The position numbers and the translations under genes were made by a program. From the NCBI RefSeq assembly GCF_003014755.1, contig NZ_PYAW01000003.1, forward strand, positions 124,001 to 188,000: 64,000 bases of DNA, given 5' to 3'. Positions 35,608 to 45,409 of the stretch are shown in pieces (position 1 is the stretch's first letter; every line of letters begins with the position of its first letter). Source of the stretch: Chitinophaga niastensis. Its GTDB lineage: Bacteria > Bacteroidota > Bacteroidia > Chitinophagales > Chitinophagaceae. The notes beneath the pieces were generated by a model. That model was not told the origin of the DNA and did no database searches. It saw only the letters and a list, made by a program, of their open reading frames with translations.

Positions 35608-38052
35608 ATGCAAGTATTAAAATTTGGCGGCACTTCTGTCGGAAGCGCCAAAGCAATAGAGCAGGTTTGCCACATCTTAAAACAATATAAACCAGCCGGA
35701 CGATACGCGATTATCGTATCTGCATTGGGCGGGGTAACGGATAAGCTTATACGCTGCGGGCAATTAGCAGGTCAAGGCCAGGAAGACTATAAAAATGTAT
35801 TACTGGAAATAGAGACCAGGCACCTGGATGCCATCCGCGAACTGTTTCCCATTACCGCCCAAAGCGGACAGATAAGCCAGCTGAAGAAAAAATTAAATGC
35901 ACTGGAAAACCTCTGTGATGGTATCTTCCAGGTAGGAGAACTCAGCCCGCGCTCTCTCGATAAAATCATGAGCTATGGCGAGCTGATGTCTTGTGTAATA
36001 GTGGCTGAAAAACTGAAACAAAAAGGCTTTTCAGCTGCCTGTAAAGACAGCCGTGAACTGATTGTAACAGATAATAATTTTGGTCACGCTACCGTAAACT
36101 TCATTGCTACCAACCACAACATCGCACAGTTCTTTGCACAGCAACCAGCTGATTATGTAGTACTGCCGGGCTTTGTAGCTGCCAGCAACGAAGGAGAAAC
36201 TACTACCCTTGGTCGTGGCGGATCTGATTATACCGCCGCCATCGTGGCCGCTGCAGTGCATGCCAGTGTGCTGGACATATGGACTGATGTAAGTGGTATG
36301 ATGACAGCCGACCCCCGCATCGTATCACAGGCCATCCCTATTTCACACATCTCTTACGAAGAAGCCATGGAGCTGTCCCACTTTGGCGCTAAAGTAATTT
36401 ATCCTCCTACCATTCAACCGGTCATGGATAAACGAATCCCTATCTGGATCAAAAATACTTTTGCCCCGGAAGATCATGGTACACTTATACAAGACAGTGC
36501 CGACCGCAGTTTCCCCGTAACCGGTATCTCCGGCATACAACATATTGCCCTGCTCACACTGGAAGGCAGTGGCATGGTAGGCATACCCGGCTTCTCCAAA
36601 CGCCTGTTTGAATCACTCCTGCAGGAACGGATCAACGTAATCCTGATTACACAAAGCTCTTCTGAACACTCTATCACCGTAGGTATTCATGAAACAGATA
36701 TGCTCAAAGCCAAAACAGCGGTAGACAGCGAATTTGCACAGGAAATACATGATAAACGCATAGAACCGTTACTCGTAGAAAAAGACCTCTGCATCGTAGC
36801 AGTGGTAGGTGATAAAATGAAAAATCATCATGGTACCAGCGGCAAATTATTCGGCACACTGGGACGTAATGGCGTAAACGTAAGGGCTATTGCACAGGGA
36901 TCTACAGAAAAAAATATCTCTGCAGTGATTAATAAAGCTGATCTGAAGAAAGCCCTTAATGTAATGCATGAAACCTTTTTTGAAACACCGCTCAAACAGG
37001 TGAATCTTTTTATAGCCGGCGTAGGCAATGTAGGCAGCAAACTACTGGAACAATTGCAGCAGCAACAAAACTACCTGCAAAATGAACTGGGCCTGCAAAT
37101 AAGGGTAACAGGGCTCGCCAACAGCAAGTATACATTGCTGAGCGAATCCGGCATAGGGCTGAACAACTGGCGGCAACAGCTGGAACAGGGTAACGAAATG
37201 AACATTCCTGCTTTTGTAGCGCAGATAAAAGCAATGAACCTGCGCAACAGTGTATTTGTGGATAATACCGCCAGCAGCGAGGTGGCAGCCGTATATCACG
37301 AGTTCCTGCAACATGGTATTTCTGTAGTTACCTGCAATAAAATTGCCTGTTCCTCCGACTATAGTTACTACCGCCAACTAAAAGATCTGGCGCGCAGGTT
37401 TAATGCATCCTTTCTTTTTGAAACCAACGTTGGCGCAGGTTTACCGGTTATCAATACTTTAAATGACCTGATCAGAAGCGGCGACAAAGTACATAGTATA
37501 GAAGCCGTTTTATCTGGCAGTCTCAATTTTGTGTTCAATCATTTTGTAAACGGCACCAGCTTCCGCGAAGTAGTGAAAGCCGCGCAGGATGAGGGTTATA
37601 CCGAACCGGATCCACGCATTGATCTGAGTGGCAAAGATGTAATGCGGAAGATACTGATCCTTGCACGGGAAAGTGGTGCTGCCATTGAAATGGACGAAAT
37701 CACCAACTACTCTTTCCTTCCGGATGCCTGCCTGGATGCTGCTTCCGTGCCCGACTTCTATGATCAGCTGGATGTACATGCACAACATTTCCAGGAACTG
37801 CGCTCAGCAGCTGCTGCTGATGGCAAACGCCTGAAATTTGTAGCCCGTTATGAAGATGGCAAAGCCTCTGTAGGCCTACAGAGCGTGGCACCGGATCATC
37901 CGTTTTATAAACTGGAAGGCAAGGACAATATCGTATTATACACTACCAGCCGTTATCAGGAACAACCATTAATTGTGAAGGGAGCCGGTGCCGGGGCAGA
38001 TGTAACTGCGTCGGGCATATTTGCTGATATCATCCGGAGTGCCCGTCTGTAA
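35608..38052 (+). CDS. thrA: Bifunctional aspartate kinase / homoserine dehydrogenase I
   Basis: 814 residues. The N-terminal aspartokinase domain starts with KFGGTSVGSA (residues 5-14) and runs to about 300; ACT regulatory domains lie at about 310-460 (GSGMVGIPGFSKRLFESL and GDKMKNHHGTSGKLFGTL). The homoserine dehydrogenase part begins at about 466 with IAGVGNVGSKLLEQ (NAD(P)-binding) and continues through VTCNKIACSS to the C-terminus. It catalyses the first and third steps from aspartate to threonine/methionine/isoleucine. Length matches E. coli ThrA (820). It is first of thrA-thrB-thrC and is preceded by the leader peptide region. Confidence 0.95.
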   Translation: MQVLKFGGTSVGSAKAIEQVCHILKQYKPAGRYAIIVSALGGVTDKLIRCGQLAGQGQEDYKNVLLEIETRHLDAIRELFPITAQSGQISQLKKKLNALENLCDGIFQVGELSPRSLDKIMSYGELMSCVIVAEKLKQKGFSAACKDSRELIVTDNNFGHATVNFIATNHNIAQFFAQQPADYVVLPGFVAASNEGETTTLGRGGSDYTAAIVAAAVHASVLDIWTDVSGMMTADPRIVSQAIPISHISYEEAMELSHFGAKVIYPPTIQPVMDKRIPIWIKNTFAPEDHGTLIQDSADRSFPVTGISGIQHIALLTLEGSGMVGIPGFSKRLFESLLQERINVILITQSSSEHSITVGIHETDMLKAKTAVDSEFAQEIHDKRIEPLLVEKDLCIVAVVGDKMKNHHGTSGKLFGTLGRNGVNVRAIAQGSTEKNISAVINKADLKKALNVMHETFFETPLKQVNLFIAGVGNVGSKLLEQLQQQQNYLQNELGLQIRVTGLANSKYTLLSESGIGLNNWRQQLEQGNEMNIPAFVAQIKAMNLRNSVFVDNTASSEVAAVYHEFLQHGISVVTCNKIACSSDYSYYRQLKDLARRFNASFLFETNVGAGLPVINTLNDLIRSGDKVHSIEAVLSGSLNFVFNHFVNGTSFREVVKAAQDEGYTEPDPRIDLSGKDVMRKILILARESGAAIEMDEITNYSFLPDACLDAASVPDFYDQLDVHAQHFQELRSAAAADGKRLKFVARYEDGKASVGLQSVAPDHPFYKLEGKDNIVLYTTSRYQEQPLIVKGAGAGADVTASGIFADIIRSARL

Positions 38053-38145
38053 CCATCATTTGCAGGTTATGTATTTATTAATAGTCTGCAGAATAGTTGC
38101 AAACGTAAAAATCAATTGTTAAATTAAACATACTTAAACGGTTTT

Positions 38146-39072
38146 ATGGATAGTATAAAAGTATTTGCGCCTGGCACTGTTGCAAATGTTGCTTGTGGTT
38201 TTGATGTAATAGGATTGGCCCTGGATGCACCTGGGGACGAAATGATCCTGCGCAGGGTCAGCGAGCCGGGCATACGCATTACTGCCATCCATGGCGCTGA
38301 TCTGCCGCTGGATCCTGCCCGCAATGTGGCTGGTGTAGCTGTACAGGCATTGTTACAGAAATATGAAAATCCGGATATAGGTATTGAGATAGAAATCTTT
38401 AAGAAGATTCATCCCGGCAGCGGCATTGGCTCCAGTGCCGCCAGCAGCGCAGGCGCCGTGGTAGGTGTGAATCACTTGCTGGGTGAGCCTTTCACCAAAA
38501 AGCAACTGGTACGATTTGCCATGGAAGGCGAGCGGCTGGCCTGTGGCTCCGCACATGCTGATAATGTGGCACCCGCCATCCTCGGTGGTTTTACACTGGT
38601 AAGGAGTTACCGTCCGCTGGATATAACTGCCCTGCATACACCCGAACATTTGTGGGTAACAGTGATACATCCACAGATAGAAGTAAAGACTTCGGATGCC
38701 CGTGAAATACTGAAACAAAAAGTACTAATGACGGATGCCATCCGGCAGTGGGGCAACGTAGGTGCACTTGTAGCAGGCTTATACCAGGAAGATTATGAGC
38801 TGATCAGCCGCTCCCTGGAAGATGTGATCGTAGAACCTGTACGCGCCATCCTTATCCCTGCATTCCAGGAGTTGAAACTAAAATGCAAAGAAGCAGGCGC
38901 ACTGGGCGGCGGCATCTCCGGCTCCGGCCCTTCCGTATTTATGCTCAGCAAAGGTGAAGAAAATGCCCGCAAGGTAGCGGCTACCATGGATAGCGTTTAT
39001 GCACCATTGGGTGTAGATTATAAAATCTATGTTTCCCAAATCAATACAGCAGGTGTAAAAGTGATTGACTAA
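38146..39072 (+). CDS. thrB: Homoserine kinase
   Basis: 308-residue GHMP kinase. The ATP-binding motif PGSGIGSSAASSAGA lies at residues 90-104 and the C-terminal GHMP motif reads GGGISGSGPSVFMLS. It phosphorylates homoserine to O-phosphohomoserine, the substrate of ThrC encoded next. The gap to thrA is 93 bases with no clear hairpin; the gap to thrC is 18 bases. Confidence 0.95.
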   Translation: MDSIKVFAPGTVANVACGFDVIGLALDAPGDEMILRRVSEPGIRITAIHGADLPLDPARNVAGVAVQALLQKYENPDIGIEIEIFKKIHPGSGIGSSAASSAGAVVGVNHLLGEPFTKKQLVRFAMEGERLACGSAHADNVAPAILGGFTLVRSYRPLDITALHTPEHLWVTVIHPQIEVKTSDAREILKQKVLMTDAIRQWGNVGALVAGLYQEDYELISRSLEDVIVEPVRAILIPAFQELKLKCKEAGALGGGISGSGPSVFMLSKGEENARKVAATMDSVYAPLGVDYKIYVSQINTAGVKVID

Positions 39073-39090
39073 TCTATTAACAACGTATTC

Positions 39091-40386
39091 ATGCAATATT
39101 TCAGCTTACAGAACAAACAGCACCAGGTAAATTTCGAAACAGCCGTTGTACAAGGATTAGCACCTGACAAAGGATTATATTTTCCGGAACAGATACCCAC
39201 ACTTGATAAAGAATTCTTTACTCACCTGCACGACTATACGGACCAGGAGATAGGATTAAAAGTAATCCGCCCTTTTGTGGGAGATGAAATACCGGAAGAA
39301 GCCTTAAAAAAGATTGTAGCAGACACATTACACTTTCCTTTTCCCATACAAAAAGTAACCGGTCATACTTATTCACTGGAATTATTCCACGGTCCTACCC
39401 TTGCATTTAAAGACGTAGGTGCGCGGTTTATGGCAGGCTGTCTTGGCTACTTCCGGCGCAACAGTACCGAGCCCGTAACTGTGCTGGTAGCCACTTCCGG
39501 CGACACAGGCGGCGCCGTTGCCAGTGGTTTTTACAATGTACCGGGCGTACAGGTGGTGATCCTCTACCCTTCTAAAAAAGTAAGCACCCTACAGGAAAAA
39601 CAGCTCACCACATTGGGTGGCAATATCTGCGCACTGGAAGTGCAGGGTACATTTGATGACTGTCAGCGCCTGGTGAAAACAGCATTCCTGGATCAGGAAT
39701 TGCAGGCTCATCGCCCGCTTACCAGTGCCAATTCCATCAATGTAGCCCGCTGGTTGCCACAAATGTTCTACTATTTCCTGGCCTACAAACAAATGAAAGC
39801 AGCACATCCGCGGCTGGTATTTTCCGTGCCCAGCGGCAATTTCGGCAACATCTGTGCCGGCATGATGGCAGCAGCCATGGGATTACCGATATCACATTTT
39901 GTAGCAGCCACCAATATCAACGACACCGTTCCAAGATTTATGGAAAGCGGCAAATATGAGCCGGGCGTAGCTTTCCCTACCCTGTCCAATGCCATGGATG
40001 TGGCAGATCCAAGTAATTTCGTACGGGTGTTGGAGTTATTCGGCAATAGTTTACCTGCCTTACAGGAAAAATTTACTGCCTATAGTTTCAATGACAGAGA
40101 TACCGCACGTACCATGGAACAGGTATGGAAAGAAAACCATTACATGCTGGACCCACACGGCGCCGTAGGCTTCATGGGCCTGCAACGTTACCTCGAAAGA
40201 GCACCTGAACTGACCGGCGTATTCCTGGAAACAGCGCATCCGGTGAAGTTTGAAGATACTGCGCCTAAATCGTTGCGGGAAGAAATATATACACCACCAA
40301 GAGTAATGTCTTTATATAGCAAAGAAAAAAAGGCCACCTTATTACCGGCAGATTATACTGCGTTCAAAAACTGGTTAATGCGATAA
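39091..40386 (+). CDS. thrC: Threonine synthase
   Basis: 431-residue fold-type II pyridoxal-phosphate enzyme. The cofactor lysine is K107 in FHGPTLAFKDVG. The phosphate-binding stretch is TSGDTGGAVASGF, and the active-site ANSINVARWLPQMFYY segment is conserved. It turns O-phosphohomoserine into threonine and phosphate. Third gene of the thr operon; a TPR lipoprotein gene follows after 24 bases, so read-through is likely. Confidence 0.95.
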   Translation: MQYFSLQNKQHQVNFETAVVQGLAPDKGLYFPEQIPTLDKEFFTHLHDYTDQEIGLKVIRPFVGDEIPEEALKKIVADTLHFPFPIQKVTGHTYSLELFHGPTLAFKDVGARFMAGCLGYFRRNSTEPVTVLVATSGDTGGAVASGFYNVPGVQVVILYPSKKVSTLQEKQLTTLGGNICALEVQGTFDDCQRLVKTAFLDQELQAHRPLTSANSINVARWLPQMFYYFLAYKQMKAAHPRLVFSVPSGNFGNICAGMMAAAMGLPISHFVAATNINDTVPRFMESGKYEPGVAFPTLSNAMDVADPSNFVRVLELFGNSLPALQEKFTAYSFNDRDTARTMEQVWKENHYMLDPHGAVGFMGLQRYLERAPELTGVFLETAHPVKFEDTAPKSLREEIYTPPRVMSLYSKEKKATLLPADYTAFKNWLMR

Positions 40387-40410
40387 GGATTCAGTAGTTT
40401 TGGCGCTAGT

Positions 40411-41424
40411 ATGAAGTATTTATCTATCCTCCTGATATTGATGGGTGCCGTGGCCTGTAAGAATGGCGGCACCCGGCAACAAGCTACTACAGCCACTGCC
40501 GCCGACTCCGTATTATATAGTGATATTATCCGGCCGGTAACGGATTCTATTCAGCAGTTTCCGGGCAACCATCAACTGCATTACCGCCGTGCACTGTTAT
40601 TATTCAATACCAATCCTGCATTGGCGCAAGCCGATTTTGAAAAGGCAGCCACGCTGATGCCTGCTAACACCGACTATTGGGCCGGTGCAGGAGAAGCCGC
40701 CCTGATAGTAAACAATTACCCGAAGGCAGAAGAGCTCTTCGGAAAAGCACTGGCTACCGCTCCCGGCTATACGTACCTGGAATACCGGCTGGCCACTGCC
40801 ATGATAGAAAATAAACAATATAAGCGGGCCGATAGTGTGGCTAACGTGCTCGCACAAACGAAAGATGCACGCGATAAGGCCTTTTACCTGAAAGCCAGGA
40901 TGGCAGAGGATCAGCGGGATACCATAACAGCTATCAAACAGCTGACTTCCGCTATTCATGCGGCAGGTGCCACACCGGAATTTGAAGCAGTTATGGAACT
41001 GGGCGATCTGCTGCGGGCACGCAAAGCACCGGCTGCGCTGAATTATTATGTACAGGCATGGCGACTGGATACTACCAATGCCACCCCGTTATATGACGCT
41101 GCACAATACCAGGAAGAACTGGGCAACCAGGCAGCTGCCCTGGCTACTTACCGGCAATGCATTGTAGCAGATCCCGGGTTTGAACCGGCTTACCTGGCCC
41201 TGGGAAAAATCTATAGTGGCCAACAGCAATGGAAAGAAGCATTCACTTATTATAACCTGGCTGCCAAATCCGCACCAACAGACGCCTGGGCCTACTACTA
41301 CCGGGCGCAGTGCCAGGAGCAACTGGGTAATAAAACATTGGCAATAGAAGATTACAGCAAGGCATCTTCCTTCAAAAAAGATTTTACAGCGGCAAAAGAA
41401 GCTTTAAAAAGACTGAGCAGGTAA
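40411..41424 (+). CDS. TPR-repeat lipoprotein
   Basis: 337 residues. The signal peptide ends in a lipobox (GAVAC, cysteine 16). The mature part is a solenoid of tetratricopeptide repeats: for example ANTDYWAGAGEAALIVNNYPKAEELFGKAL, ATPLYDAAQYQEELGNQAAALATYRQC, FEPAYLALGKIYSGQQQWKEAFTYYN and AWAYYYRAQCQEQLGNKTLAIEDYSKA. TPR domains hold protein partners; no specific partner is evident. It lies between thrC and rpe with small gaps (24 and 34 bases), so it is probably co-transcribed. Role in the threonine pathway is not implied. Confidence 0.87.
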   Translation: MKYLSILLILMGAVACKNGGTRQQATTATAADSVLYSDIIRPVTDSIQQFPGNHQLHYRRALLLFNTNPALAQADFEKAATLMPANTDYWAGAGEAALIVNNYPKAEELFGKALATAPGYTYLEYRLATAMIENKQYKRADSVANVLAQTKDARDKAFYLKARMAEDQRDTITAIKQLTSAIHAAGATPEFEAVMELGDLLRARKAPAALNYYVQAWRLDTTNATPLYDAAQYQEELGNQAAALATYRQCIVADPGFEPAYLALGKIYSGQQQWKEAFTYYNLAAKSAPTDAWAYYYRAQCQEQLGNKTLAIEDYSKASSFKKDFTAAKEALKRLSR

Positions 41425-41458
41425 TTGCTTAAATTTACATTACTCAAAAATATCGCTT

Positions 41459-42124
41459 TTGAAAAAACATCAAGTTTTAGTGGCGCCGTCCTTATTGGCA
41501 GCTAATTTCCTGGAATTGGGAAACGAAGTAGAAATGGTAAACCGCAGTGAAGCCGACTGGTTTCACCTGGATGTGATGGATGGCCGCTTTGTGCCCAATA
41601 TCAGTTATGGTATGCCTATTATAGCACAGATAAAGAAAAAAGCCAACAAACCCTGTGACGTACATTTAATGATTGAGGAACCGGAAAAATATGCGGCAGA
41701 TTTCAAAAAAGCAGGTGCTGATAGTTTAACGGTACACCTGGAAGCATGTGTTCATCTGCACCGGAACATACAACAGATAAAGGGTTTGGGCATGCGGGCA
41801 GGCGTGGCATTAAATCCGCATACGCCTGTAATGTTACTGGAAAATGTGATCCGGGATCTTGATGTAGTGCTGATAATGAGTGTAAATCCGGGCTTTGGCG
41901 GGCAAACGTTTATTGAACAAACGTACCATAAAATACAGCAGCTCCGTCAGCTGATTACAGAAAGCAATGCACATGCATTGATTGAAGTAGACGGAGGTGT
42001 AGGACCGGAAAACGCGGCCAGATTAGTAAAAGCAGGTGCTAATGTATTAGTGGCCGGCAGTGCTGTTTTCTCCTCCCCCGATCCTGAAAAAACAATCCGG
42101 TTGCTTAAGACAAGTGCGCAATAA
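41459..42124 (+). CDS. rpe: Ribulose-phosphate 3-epimerase
   Basis: 221-residue TIM-barrel enzyme starting with TTG at 41459 (KKHQVLVAPSLLAANF), the expected N-terminus for this family. Signatures: HLDVMDGRFVPNISYG (metal-binding His/Asp), CDVHLMIEEPE, VLIMSVNPGFGGQTFI and LIEVDGGVGPENA. It interconverts ribulose 5-phosphate and xylulose 5-phosphate in the pentose phosphate pathway. Its last 20 bases overlap the end of the convergent response-regulator gene. Confidence 0.95.
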   Translation: MKKHQVLVAPSLLAANFLELGNEVEMVNRSEADWFHLDVMDGRFVPNISYGMPIIAQIKKKANKPCDVHLMIEEPEKYAADFKKAGADSLTVHLEACVHLHRNIQQIKGLGMRAGVALNPHTPVMLLENVIRDLDVVLIMSVNPGFGGQTFIEQTYHKIQQLRQLITESNAHALIEVDGGVGPENAARLVKAGANVLVAGSAVFSSPDPEKTIRLLKTSAQ

Positions 42125-42494
42125 TTTCTTTTGATAATGGTTTGGTGAGATAACCAGTTACAAAACTGTAATGGCCTACCCGCTCTTTATCCTTTTCATC
42201 AATGGATGAAGTGAGTACAAATATCCGGATGGCTTTAGGCAGCTGCGCGCAGAAGATGGCGTACTCTTCCAGAAACTCCCAGCCATCCATCACAGGCATA
42301 TTAAGATCCAACAAAATGAGATCCGGTAAGGCTTCCATATCAGCTGCATTATCCCGGAGATAATCCAGTACATCCTGCGCATCAGAAAACACGCGGATAT
42401 TGCTGCTTATAGCCTGCCGTTCTATCATGATTTTAGCGATCTGCTGGTGTATTGGATCATCGTCAACAATAAAAATCATATTGATCAGCTTCAT
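42105..42494 (-). CDS. Single-domain response regulator
   Basis: 129-residue receiver domain with nothing attached. The acidic pocket is D11-D13, the phosphorylated aspartate is D63 (LILLDLNMPVMDGWEF), the threonine switch is T95 and the lysine is K118 (LTKPL). The start could also be the next methionine (MIFIVDDD). CheY-like proteins signal by binding partners rather than DNA. It follows the multi-PAS kinase by 9 bases, so the kinase is its likely partner. It converges on rpe with a 20-base overlap. Confidence 0.92.
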   Translation of the reverse strand: MKLINMIFIVDDDPIHQQIAKIMIERQAISSNIRVFSDAQDVLDYLRDNAADMEALPDLILLDLNMPVMDGWEFLEEYAIFCAQLPKAIRIFVLTSSIDEKDKERVGHYSFVTGYLTKPLSKEIIAHLS

Positions 42495-42503
42495 AAAGGG
42501 GGT

Positions 42504-45152
42504 TTATTCGGGCCTAAATGTAATAATAAATTTTGTTCCCTGACCGGGATGGCTTTCTGCCTTTATACTTCCACCCATTGCTTCTACCTGGGTTTTGGTG
42601 ATAAACAGACCAATCCCTTTTGCATCTTTATTTTTGTGGAAAGTTTTGCGGAAGCCAAATAATTTGTTGCCAAAGCGCTCCATATCTATCCCCACACCAT
42701 TATCCTCTACGGAAAGTATGATGTTATCATTCTCCTTCCATGTCTGCAAATGCAGGGCAGGCGTACCTTCAGTAGTGCGGTACCGGATAGCGTTGGTAAT
42801 AAAGTTTTGCAGGATACTATCCAGGTAAACCCTGGGATATTCAATGAGCGGTTCCTGCTCAAAGTTGGCTGTAATCCGGATATTACTGGTTTCAATATCT
42901 ACCAGTAAAATATCTTTCACCTTTTGTAATCTTTCTGCAAAAAGCAGTTTCTCTTTCTCCACATTCAAATCTTTCCTTATCTGCACTACTTCTACCAGGT
43001 CGTTCAGTGTTTCATCGATCTTCTTAATCACTTCATGCAACATGCCCAGGTACAGGTCTTTTTCCTGCTGGGCGGCTGCCTCATTATGCATTTGCATGAG
43101 TGCCTTCAGGTTGGCGATAGGTGCGCGAAGGTTGTGAGAAGTAATGTGGGCAAAGTCTTCCAGTTGTTTATTCTGATTAACCAGGTTTTTATTAAGATTA
43201 GATAGCTGATCATTGGCCCTCCGCAGGTCTTTTTGCATCTTTCTGCTGTCGGTGATATCGCGCATAAATACAGAGATACCGCCGTCCTGCATGGGCGTGA
43301 GGAGGAAGTCGTACCATTTGTCCGGTTTGGAAAAATAGATCCCAAACGACTGAGAAGCCTGCTGACGGATACATTCCTGCAACCGTGCGTAAAATACAGT
43401 ACCACTTAGCCGGGGAAATTCTTCAAAGATGTTGCTGCCCATAGGAACTTTGTGGCCAATCATTTTCTCTGCCTTCTGGTTGAGGAAATTCAGTTTGCCA
43501 TTTTTTTCCATAGCAGCATATCCCATATCAATGGTATCAAAGAAAAGCCGCATCAACTCTGTATTTCGGGTGAGTGCTTCTTTTATTTCCGATTGTTCTG
43601 TGATATCCTGTACTACGCCGTACATCCGCACCAGCTTGCCGTCTACATAACCTGGTTGTCCGATGGCACGTACCCGTTTGTTTTGTTTGGTAAAAGTGAT
43701 CAGGCCTAATTGCACATCAAATGGCTGACCTTCGTCTGTGCAATGTTTCACCAGCCGCAACAGGATTTCGTGATCTTGTGGCGGATAAAATGACAAGGCT
43801 GTTTCCATGTCCATTTCCTTATCCGGCGGACAATCGTGAATCTGGTATGTTTGTGCAGACCAGCGTACCTTTTCGCTGTCAATATCCATCTCCCACCCTC
43901 CTATCTTGCCGATGGAGCCTGTTTGCTGCAGAAATTCCTGGTTCTTTTTAATCTCCAGTTCCTGCATCTTTTTATGAGTGATATCATTTACCAGTGCCAC
44001 TACAATCATCTCTTTGTCTACCGGTTCCACTACGGGAAACACTGTGAGATCCAGGTATACTTCCCGACCAACGGTGGTCCAGCGTTCATCGTGGGAGAAG
44101 TCTATTCTCTTTTCCACGCGTAGTGTTTTGTTTTGTTCCAGTGCCTGTACAAAGAGTTTATCCAGCTCAAACATGGTGGCCAGTTCGTCGTTCATCACGT
44201 TGAACTGCCGGCGGGCAGTGGGGTGCGGGGAATTGAAAAAGAAGCGTTGTGTTTGATTGATGCGGCGTATAAAGCCGAAATTATCAAACTGAATATATCC
44301 TATGGGTAGATTTTCTATAATATTATCCAGTAGCCGCTCGCTCTTTTCCAGGCTGAGTTCCGACAGTTTCTTTTCCGTGATATCGTCCAGTATCAGGAAA
44401 AGGTTGGCCATATTGCTCTGCAGGCCTTTAAGCGGGAAGATGGTGGCCTCAAAGTAGATAGGATATAACCGGGTGATATCTTCGTGATGTTTTTCTTTAT
44501 AGTTGAGGAGTATTTCCCGTTTAAGTGTTTTCCCTGTCTGCCTGGCTTCTTCAAACATTCTTGACAAGCCATTAAGCCGGTAGAATGGGTCTTGTAGCCA
44601 GTTGTAATCAGTGGTAGTAAAAAACTGATGTCCCTCTCCCCATATCTGGCGTTGGCGGCTGTTCATGTCCATACTGACGCCGTCCTGTGAAAACTGTTGT
44701 AAGCCAAGGGGAAGGTGTTCCAGTACCTGGCTGTAATATGTTTCATTTTGCTGGCGCCGGATTTCCGCTAGTTTACGGGTAGTGATATCCAGTCCGATGA
44801 GTATGCACTGCACCATATTACCTTGCTCATCCATCACCGGGCTGATACCTGCTTCGAGCCATAGTGGCTGATTTTCATCTATCAGAAAACAGAGCTGATC
44901 TTTCACAGGTTTGCCTTCCTGTAGTGATAGCCATATTTGTTGCCATTGTGTTGGATCAGCTGGCAGGAGTATGTTGGTGATGTTTTTGCCTGCAAGTGCT
45001 TCCTGGGGTTGTTGCAACGCATCCGCCGCCTGCGCATTTAATGCAGTGACGACGCCGTCAGCATCTGTTGTAACAGACAGTGCGCAGGCATTAATAGCGG
45101 CCTCGAGATGCTGTAAGTGCCGGTAATGCTGTTCCAGCATAACTACATTCAT
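42504..45152 (-). CDS. Soluble multi-PAS sensor histidine kinase
   Basis: 882 residues with no transmembrane segment. The N-terminal two thirds hold about five PAS/PAC modules (visible openings at residues near 15, 140, 275, 405 and 540, each followed by PAC-type ITxRK/ITEKK/ITHKK/ITEQS/ITDSR junctions). A HisKA-type dimerisation domain carries the phospho-accepting H673 (SHNLRAPIANLK), and the HATPase domain has DNGVGID and GIGLFI at the C-terminus. The PAS region senses small ligands, redox or oxygen; no cofactor can be told. Its partner is the adjacent response regulator. No output domain is attached. Confidence 0.93.
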   Translation of the reverse strand: MNVVMLEQHYRHLQHLEAAINACALSVTTDADGVVTALNAQAADALQQPQEALAGKNITNILLPADPTQWQQIWLSLQEGKPVKDQLCFLIDENQPLWLEAGISPVMDEQGNMVQCILIGLDITTRKLAEIRRQQNETYYSQVLEHLPLGLQQFSQDGVSMDMNSRQRQIWGEGHQFFTTTDYNWLQDPFYRLNGLSRMFEEARQTGKTLKREILLNYKEKHHEDITRLYPIYFEATIFPLKGLQSNMANLFLILDDITEKKLSELSLEKSERLLDNIIENLPIGYIQFDNFGFIRRINQTQRFFFNSPHPTARRQFNVMNDELATMFELDKLFVQALEQNKTLRVEKRIDFSHDERWTTVGREVYLDLTVFPVVEPVDKEMIVVALVNDITHKKMQELEIKKNQEFLQQTGSIGKIGGWEMDIDSEKVRWSAQTYQIHDCPPDKEMDMETALSFYPPQDHEILLRLVKHCTDEGQPFDVQLGLITFTKQNKRVRAIGQPGYVDGKLVRMYGVVQDITEQSEIKEALTRNTELMRLFFDTIDMGYAAMEKNGKLNFLNQKAEKMIGHKVPMGSNIFEEFPRLSGTVFYARLQECIRQQASQSFGIYFSKPDKWYDFLLTPMQDGGISVFMRDITDSRKMQKDLRRANDQLSNLNKNLVNQNKQLEDFAHITSHNLRAPIANLKALMQMHNEAAAQQEKDLYLGMLHEVIKKIDETLNDLVEVVQIRKDLNVEKEKLLFAERLQKVKDILLVDIETSNIRITANFEQEPLIEYPRVYLDSILQNFITNAIRYRTTEGTPALHLQTWKENDNIILSVEDNGVGIDMERFGNKLFGFRKTFHKNKDAKGIGLFITKTQVEAMGGSIKAESHPGQGTKFIITFRPE

Positions 45153-45339
45153 ATGATAGCAGGATCTAAGATCGTTGTGTCAGGAAAATACCAAAGTAGA
45201 CATTATATAATAAAAAACACTATTGCACTCATAAATGTAATAAAATGTTGGAAAAAGTTCAACCCCTTATAAACGGGCATAATACGCAGTAACACGTTGT
45301 TTTATACAGTATTTATCCACTTTGTGTGGATTTTGAGTT

Positions 45340-45376
45340 TTCCGTATTTGTTAAACGATCAATATCTTTGGGCTAT
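45340..45376 (+). promoter_or_regulatory. Candidate Bacteroidota-type promoter of purE
   Basis: A TATCTTTG at 45363-45370 matches the -7 consensus TAnnTTTG exactly. A weak upstream TTTTC lies 20 bases before it in place of TTTG. The purE ATG is 40 bases downstream, giving a short leader. Only this promoter in the window matched well enough to list. Confidence 0.45.
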
Positions 45377-45409
45377 CTTAATAAATAAGCGTTTAAAAAA
45401 TATCAACAG

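Noticed and set aside
35393-35620. 75-codon plus-strand frame ahead of thrA
   Set aside because: Another frame over the leader region without the Thr/Ile cluster; the 35385-35528 frame explains the position and composition better.
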